From positions 1-10,250 of the forward strand of contig CALGOO010000025.1 in assembly GCA_937960715.1 (NCBI GenBank): a stretch of DNA of 10,250 bases. Reading direction: 5' to 3'. The position numbers were made by a program, and so were the translations under genes. Position 1 is the first letter of the stretch. The number at the start of each line of letters is the position of its first letter. This document shows, one piece after another, positions 6,171 to 10,250 of the stretch. Source of the stretch: an uncultured Candidatus Competibacteraceae bacterium (GTDB taxonomy: Bacteria; Pseudomonadota; Gammaproteobacteria; Competibacterales; Competibacteraceae). The notes below the pieces were generated by a model. That model saw only the letters and a list, made by a program, of their open reading frames with translations, had not been told where the DNA came from and did no database searches.

Positions 6171-8060
6171 GTGACCGATCGACTTGAAGAGACGTTCAAT
6201 CGCGTGGTTGACCATGCTGCTCCCGGCGCGCCCGCCATCGACGCTCCCGACGGCAAGCTGACCTTGGCGCGGCTCGCGGCATGGGCCGAGACGATCGAGG
6301 CCCGGCTTGGCCCGTCGGGCGTCGATCGACCCGTCGGGGTGTTCATCCCTCCAAGCCGCGCCTACTTTGCCGCGCTGGTCGGGTGCATGAAGGCCGGCGT
6401 CATGGCCGTGCCCATCGACCCGGAGCTTCCCGATGAACAGATCCGGTCGGTACTGCGCCAACTCCGGATAACACTGTGTCTGAGCACGCGAACGTTGACC
6501 GATCGGTTGCGTGAAAAGGACGGAATCCGGGTTGTCGTTCTTTCCCAAAACCCGCCGTCGTCGATGCCAGCAGGCATTGATGGACCCGCGCAACGAAATG
6601 GCGGGGTTCGGCGCTTGCACTGCATCTCCACCTCCGGATCGTCGGGGCATCGCACCCATGCCATCATTGGCCGCGACGCAATCGTCGTGCATGCCCAGGA
6701 AATGGGGGTTGCCTATGATTATCGCCCAGGAACGGGGGTCGCCAGCTTGGCAAGACCCAGCAGCGCGGCGGGTATCAATGGGTTCTGGCGCGCTCTGTTA
6801 GGTGGGGTCGGGTTGGTATGCTGCGACCTGCGCAGGGAGACTTTCATGGAGGTTTATCGCCGCATCGCCAGCAGTGGAGCGGTCATCTTGCATGGGACGC
6901 CGACCGTGCTTGAATCGTTCGCGCGCGCTTGCAAGGGACTGGGTCGTTTGTCCGAGGTTCGGCAGGTGATCGTTGGGGGCGAACCGATCGCCGCCGCCGC
7001 GCTGGGTGGAATCGCGGCCGTGGTGCATCCGGAATGCATGGCCTACGTGAATTATTCGAGCACGGAAACCTTGCATGTCGCGGTGCATCGAGCGCCGCTG
7101 CGCGAACTGGCGCGCGCGGCCCGGATTCCGGTGGGGCGACCACTGCCGTCACGGTCGGTCGCCTTGCTCGACCCCGATGGACGGACCGTCCCCGACGGCG
7201 TTTTGGGGGAGATCGTCGTCACGTCCGCGCATATCGCGCTCGAACTGAGCGGTGATGGGGTTGACGGCCGGCTCAGGGCGGATGCGGACGATCCATCGCG
7301 GCGCGCTTATTGGACCCGCGATCTTGGTCGGTGGAACGAGGATGGTCTGCTCGAACATCACGGTCGTAGCGACCGGCAATTGAAGATTCGCGGCGAGCGA
7401 GTCATGCCGACGGCGGTCGAACGCGAGTTGGAATGTATCCAGGGCATCGAGCGGGCGGCCGTGGTTGGTGTACCCGATGCGTTTGGACAATTGCGACTGT
7501 GCGCCTGCCTGTTGCGCGACGCTGCGCTCGCCACCGGGGAGGTGATTCGCCAGCGGCTTGAACAGCGGCTGACGGGCGCGGCCATTCCGACCCTGTTCGT
7601 CGATATCGAATCCCTGCCGCTGGGGCCGACCGGAAAGACCGATTACCGTGCGCTGGAGTCGGTTTGCAGAACTGCCTTGGCGGGCGACGGCCCGGCGGGC
7701 GTAGGTGGCGCGTCGAGCGCGCTTGAGTTGATCGGTGCATTGCGGTCGGCGTGGTCGGCCGTGCTGGGGCGGCCGGTCGAAAGCGACGGCCGCACGTTCG
7801 TCGAGCACGGTGGCGACAGTTTGGCGGCGGCGGCGCTCGCGACGGCGTTGGAGCGCCGGTTCGGTTTGCGGCTGGCCCCGCTGTGGGTCGCCAGACATCC
7901 GACCGTGGCTGTCCAGGCGGAGGAAATTTCCAAGATGCTGACGGGCAATCCCAAGGAATCGAGGTTCGAAGCCGAGCGGCCAGTGAACCCGTCGCGGCGC
8001 GATGAACCACTGGACCGGACCGACATGGCGGCCGTTCTACGGCGGATTGGGTGGGTGTGA
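6171..8060 (+). CDS. Adenylation (AMP-forming) domain fused to a peptidyl/acyl carrier domain
   Basis: This 629-residue A-PCP didomain should activate a carboxylic acid as the acyl-adenylate and load it on its own phosphopantetheine arm. Adenylation motifs are in order: A2 MKAGVMAVPIDP (73-84), A3 STSGSSGHRTH (153-163), A5 YSSTE (295-299), A7 TRDLG (382-386), A8 GRSDRQLKIRGERV (398-411) and A10 LPLGPTGKTDY (482-492) with the catalytic Lys489. A carrier domain follows with GGDSL and the modified Ser550. No condensation or thioesterase domain is present. The usual A3 Lys is replaced, and the A4 region (SSAAGINGFWRALLGG) lacks the Asp that holds an alpha-amino group. The start is uncertain. The frame is open back to GTG 6024 inside the previous gene, but family similarity begins near GTG 6171. 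Sampled rows are about 65-75% GC. Confidence 0.88.
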   Translation: MTDRLEETFNRVVDHAAPGAPAIDAPDGKLTLARLAAWAETIEARLGPSGVDRPVGVFIPPSRAYFAALVGCMKAGVMAVPIDPELPDEQIRSVLRQLRITLCLSTRTLTDRLREKDGIRVVVLSQNPPSSMPAGIDGPAQRNGGVRRLHCISTSGSSGHRTHAIIGRDAIVVHAQEMGVAYDYRPGTGVASLARPSSAAGINGFWRALLGGVGLVCCDLRRETFMEVYRRIASSGAVILHGTPTVLESFARACKGLGRLSEVRQVIVGGEPIAAAALGGIAAVVHPECMAYVNYSSTETLHVAVHRAPLRELARAARIPVGRPLPSRSVALLDPDGRTVPDGVLGEIVVTSAHIALELSGDGVDGRLRADADDPSRRAYWTRDLGRWNEDGLLEHHGRSDRQLKIRGERVMPTAVERELECIQGIERAAVVGVPDAFGQLRLCACLLRDAALATGEVIRQRLEQRLTGAAIPTLFVDIESLPLGPTGKTDYRALESVCRTALAGDGPAGVGGASSALELIGALRSAWSAVLGRPVESDGRTFVEHGGDSLAAAALATALERRFGLRLAPLWVARHPTVAVQAEEISKMLTGNPKESRFEAERPVNPSRRDEPLDRTDMAAVLRRIGWV

Positions 8061-8062
8061 GG
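8059..8062 (+). promoter_or_regulatory. Ribosome binding site of the acyltransferase gene
   Basis: GAGG lies 8 bases before the ATG at 8071 and overlaps the stop of the upstream A-PCP gene. It favours this ATG over an upstream in-frame ATG at 8002, which would add a non-conserved 23-residue extension. Confidence 0.6.
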
Positions 8063-8070
8063 ACGGGCGC

Positions 8071-8733
8071 ATGGCAAGGGTCGTTCTGTTCGGGATTGGT
8101 TCCACCGCTCAGGTGATGCACTACCATCTCTCGCGGGAATCGCGGCATTGCGTCGAGGCGTTCACGGTGGACGCGAAGTATCTCCGCGCCGATCGGTTGG
8201 CGGGTTTGCCCGTCGTGCCGTTCGAGGACATCGTAAGGCGCTATCCGCCCGATGACTACGAGATGATGATCGCCGTCGGTTATGCGAATGTGAATCGGCT
8301 GCGCGCGCGGCGATGCGCCGAGGCGAGAGCATTGGGATATCGGCTGATCAACTATGTCAGTCCCACGGCGACGCTCTGGGCTGGCCTTGAGCTGGGTGGC
8401 AACTGCAAGGTGGGCGCCGGCTCGCTGCTGCAACCCTTTTCGCGCATCGGTGACGACGTGTTCATCGGCAGCGGCTGCATCGTCGGCCATCACGCGGTTA
8501 TCGAGGACCATTGCTTTCTCGGCTCCGGAGTTATGCTTGGCGGCGGCGTGATCGTGGAGTCGCACGCCTTTCTGGGAACCGGGGTCACGGTTCGCAACAA
8601 GGCCCGGATCGGCGCGCATGGCGTCGTGGGCGCGGGGGCGGTGGTGCTGGAGGATACGCGACCGCATGGCGTTTATGTGGCGCGCGGCGCCGAGGCGCTG
8701 GACATATCGAGCGATGCCTTGTCCCCCGGTTGA
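8071..8733 (+). CDS. PglD/NeuD-type sugar acyltransferase, left-handed beta-helix
   Basis: The 220-residue protein matches the NeuD/PglD (sugar O/N-acyltransferase) layout. An N-terminal Rossmann-like domain (RVVLFGIGSTAQVMHYHL, residues 3-20) binds the acceptor nucleotide sugar in known members. A left-handed beta-helix of hexapeptide repeats follows from about residue 95 (VSPTATLWAGLELGGNCKVG onward). The segment GHHAVIEDHC (139-148) holds the His pair position used as catalytic base in the family. In known enzymes the donor is acetyl-CoA. Here the gene lies 10 bases after an A-PCP gene, so a carrier-bound acyl donor is an attractive but unproven alternative. The usual C-terminal 'GxPAK/R' loop is replaced by YVARGAEAL. 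The gene ends in TGA at 8731-8733, facing gspH tail to tail across 48 bases. Confidence 0.85.
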   Translation: MARVVLFGIGSTAQVMHYHLSRESRHCVEAFTVDAKYLRADRLAGLPVVPFEDIVRRYPPDDYEMMIAVGYANVNRLRARRCAEARALGYRLINYVSPTATLWAGLELGGNCKVGAGSLLQPFSRIGDDVFIGSGCIVGHHAVIEDHCFLGSGVMLGGGVIVESHAFLGTGVTVRNKARIGAHGVVGAGAVVLEDTRPHGVYVARGAEALDISSDALSPG

Positions 8734-8781
8734 ACCGGTCGAAGCGCGCGCCTTGCGTTGGAATGAAATCGGCTGGGCGCT

Positions 8782-9303
8782 TTACGGGGTCACCTCGCCC
8801 GTCGTCAGATGGCCCAGCGCGTCGCCCGCCACCCGATAGCGCGGTGCGTCCAGGGACGGGTCGTCGGCGAAGCCGAACACGACGACGAATTCGGTGGCCT
8901 CGCCACTGGCCAGCAGCAGCACCTGCGGTAGCCTGCGAGTGGCTTTCAGATCGACGGGCCGATCCTCGACCCACAGGCTCAGGATGATGTCCTCCGGCAA
9001 GGCATGATGGATCAAGGTATCGGTGGTGGCGGGTTGCCATTCGCCTTTCTCGCCCAGGGTCAGCAGGGTGTAGCTGGCGCGGGCGAACTGGATGCCGTGA
9101 GTTGCGCCGTTCAAGATCGCTTCCTGCTGGTGCAGTTCCACCAGCGCCGCCAGCCGCCGTCCTTCCTCCGCCAGCCGCGCGCGCGGGCCGCCGCCGACCG
9201 ACAGCAGAGCGAAGCTGGTGATGATGCCGATCAGCACCAGCACCACCAGGATTTCCAGCAGGGTGAAACCGCGCGGCGGCGCGGTGGCGATTCTGGCGTT
9301 CAG
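8782..9303 (-). CDS. gspH: GspH, minor pseudopilin with no standard start codon
   Basis: GspH is a minor pseudopilin of the T2SS pseudopilus. The frame contains PPRG followed by FTLLEILVVLVLIGIITSFA, giving prepilin cleavage after the Gly and Glu at +5. GspH features follow: RLAEEGRRLAALVELHQQEA, GIQFARASYTLLT, and the C-terminal RYRVAGDALGHLTTGE. The in-frame stretch between the preceding stop (9390-9388) and the cleavage site has no ATG, GTG or TTG. Candidates are CTG at 9303 (13-residue region LNARIATAPPRGF, shown here) and ATA at 9330, next to the gspG stop. The first GTG (9246) lies inside the membrane helix and would remove the signature, so it is unlikely. The stop is TAA at 8784-8782. 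The gene is the last before the plus-strand block, which faces it tail to tail. Confidence 0.85.
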   Translation of the reverse strand: MNARIATAPPRGFTLLEILVVLVLIGIITSFALLSVGGGPRARLAEEGRRLAALVELHQQEAILNGATHGIQFARASYTLLTLGEKGEWQPATTDTLIHHALPEDIILSLWVEDRPVDLKATRRLPQVLLLASGEATEFVVVFGFADDPSLDAPRYRVAGDALGHLTTGEVTP

Positions 9304-9326
9304 GTTTCGGCGCCCCGGCGCCTGCT

Positions 9327-9788
9327 CTATTGATCCAGATTCCAGTTGCCGATGTCGGCATCCACACCCTCGCCGCCTGGTTGACCGTCAGCACCCAGCG
9401 AATAAATGTCGATGTCGCCGTGCTGGCCGGGACTGAGATATTGATACGGCTTGCCCCAGGGGTCCAGGGGCGGTTTGTCCAGATAGCCGCCCTCCTGCCA
9501 GTGCGGCGCGTCGGCGGGCTTCCGCGCCAGCGCCTCGATGCCCTGTTCGGTGGTCGGGTAGCGGAAGTTGTGCAGTCGGTACAGATCCATCTGATTCTTG
9601 ATCACCCGGATGTCCTGCTTGGCCTTGACCACCCGGGCCTTGTCCGGATTGTCCATGATGCGCGGCACCACCACGGCGGCCAGAATGCCGAGGATCACCA
9701 CCACGACCATCACTTCGATCAGGGTGAAGCCGCTCGGCTGGAAGGGTCGGCGATTGCGTCGGCAACGGCGGAAAGCGGGTTGGCTCAT
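9327..9788 (-). CDS. gspG: GspG, major pseudopilin
   Basis: GspG is the main subunit of the T2SS pseudopilus that pushes folded exoproteins through the outer-membrane secretin. With the start at 9788 the product has 153 residues. A basic 20-residue leader (MSQPAFRRCRRNRRPFQPSG) precedes FTLIEVMVVVVILGILAAVV. Canonical GspG blocks follow: VPRIMDNPDKARVVKAKQDI, YRLHNFRYPTTEQGIEAL, GYLDKPPLDPWGKPYQY, and the calcium-loop end GEGVDADIGNW. I chose the ATG at 9788 because AGGA lies 8 bases upstream. The in-frame ATG at 9794 is only 2 bases from that AGGA, and an upstream in-frame GTG-type start at 9875 would overlap metW. It lies 35 bases after metW on the same strand and is followed directly by gspH. 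Confidence 0.96.
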   Translation of the reverse strand: MSQPAFRRCRRNRRPFQPSGFTLIEVMVVVVILGILAAVVVPRIMDNPDKARVVKAKQDIRVIKNQMDLYRLHNFRYPTTEQGIEALARKPADAPHWQEGGYLDKPPLDPWGKPYQYLSPGQHGDIDIYSLGADGQPGGEGVDADIGNWNLDQ

Positions 9789-9796
9789 CGGCATGG

Positions 9797-9800
9797 TCCT
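9797..9800 (-). promoter_or_regulatory. Ribosome binding site of gspG
   Basis: AGGA on the minus strand lies 8 bases before the ATG at 9788. It decides between three in-frame starts. Confidence 0.55.
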
Positions 9801-9823
9801 GGAGTCCGGTTTTGAACGGCGGC

Positions 9824-10250
9824 TCAGGCGCGAGCCAGCCGGTACAGGGCGATTTCGCCCAGCAGGTTGGGCCACAGCCGCGGCCCCAGCCGGGGGCGGT
9901 GGGCGTGATCAAGAACGGTGCGTTGCAGGATGTCGACCCGCTTGCGCCAGCACAGTTGCTCAAAATCGCGCAGGGTGAACAGGTGGATGTTCGGTGTGTC
10001 GTACCATTGATAGGGCAGGGTCTTGACCACCGGCATCAAGCCTTGCAGGGCAATCTGGACCCGACAGCGCCAGAAGCCGAAGTTGGGAAAGGTCACGATG
10101 CCTTGTCGGCCCACTCGCAGCATTTCGTCCAGCAGAGCCTCGGTTTGCCGCACGGCTTGCAGGGTCTGAGTCATGATGACGTAGTCGAAACCGCCGTCGC
10201 CGAAATCCGCCAACCCCGCTTCCAGGTCGGCGTGGATGACGTTCACGCCG
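9824..10250 (-). CDS. metW: MetW, methionine biosynthesis protein (5' end outside window)
   Basis: MetW is a methyltransferase-fold partner of the homoserine acyltransferase MetX in methionine synthesis in many proteobacteria. The visible 142 codons cover the C-terminal two thirds. VNVIHADLEAGLADF ends the SAM-fold acidic strand, DYVIMTQTLQAVRQTEALLDEM and LRVGRQGIVTFPNFGFWRCR are strongly family-typical, and LPYQWYDTPNIHLFTLRDFE is the diagnostic MetW block. The N-terminal glycine-rich SAM motif lies beyond the right edge. The stop is TGA at 9826-9824, 35 bases before gspG, so it may be cotranscribed with the gsp genes. No terminator is visible in that gap. A GTG at 10246 lies inside the gene and is not the start. 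Confidence 0.93.
   Translation of the reverse strand, partial: GVNVIHADLEAGLADFGDGGFDYVIMTQTLQAVRQTEALLDEMLRVGRQGIVTFPNFGFWRCRVQIALQGLMPVVKTLPYQWYDTPNIHLFTLRDFEQLCWRKRVDILQRTVLDHAHRPRLGPRLWPNLLGEIALYRLARA

Noticed and set aside
5679..6692. Minus-strand open frame of 337 codons over the second radical SAM and A-PCP genes
   Set aside because: Low-complexity composition and no domain. The opposite strand carries clear cluster and adenylation motifs.
8002..8070. Upstream ATG as the start of the acyltransferase
   Set aside because: It would add 23 non-conserved residues overlapping the carrier-domain gene, whereas the ATG at 8071 has GAGG at 8 bases and begins directly at the Rossmann strand.
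7402..8667. Long minus-strand open frame (421 codons) over the A-PCP and acyltransferase genes
   Set aside because: The translation is Arg/His/Pro/Gln-rich, without recognisable motifs, and lies exactly over two well-supported plus-strand genes. It is a shadow of high GC.
8726..8738. CCGGT-TGA-ACCGG hairpin at the end of the acyltransferase gene as a terminator
   Set aside because: The stem is only 5 bp with a 3-base loop made of the stop codon, and no T-run follows on either strand.

Overview
The window looks like a chromosomal segment of a GC-rich proteobacterium, most likely a gammaproteobacterium. The basis is a metW gene next to a type II secretion system (T2SS) operon in the order gspG-H-I-J-K-L-M-N, all on the minus strand, with overlapping start/stop codons and mostly G/C third positions. 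Species cannot be fixed from this sequence.

Layout, right to left along the minus strand: the 3' part of metW (window edge to 9824), gspG (9788-9327) and gspH (about 9303-8782). The operon is then interrupted and resumes with gspI (4083-3610), gspJ (3613-2999), gspK (3033-1894), gspL (about 1886-696), gspM (699-211) and the first part of gspN (214 to the window edge). G, H, I, J and K are the pseudopilins, each with a prepilin-peptidase site (G followed by FTLxE, LTLLE or VALIT). L, M and N belong to the inner-membrane platform. gspC, D, E and F are not in the window.

Between gspH and gspI lies a four-gene block on the opposite (plus) strand, 4311-8733. It encodes a radical SAM enzyme, a second radical SAM enzyme with an incomplete SPASM-like C-terminus, an adenylation/carrier-protein didomain (A-PCP), and a PglD/NeuD-type left-handed beta-helix acyltransferase. 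The first two genes overlap by 4 bases and the rest are close, so this looks like one operon. The logic suggested is that a carboxylic acid is adenylated, loaded on the carrier Ser550, remodelled by radical chemistry, and transferred as an acyl group, perhaps to an amino sugar. Neither substrate nor product can be read from the sequence. Base composition falls to about 43-50% GC in the second radical SAM gene, against about 65-75% in sampled rows of the A-PCP gene, so the block looks mosaic and acquired.

The 227-base region between gspI and the first radical SAM gene (4084-4310) holds a likely gene remnant (4224-4105, minus) that ends abruptly at an AT-rich boundary, plus a candidate sigma70-like promoter pointing into the block. 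The 48 bases between the block and gspH (8734-8781) hold no clear terminator. No integrase, transposase, tRNA, CRISPR array or flanking repeat was seen.
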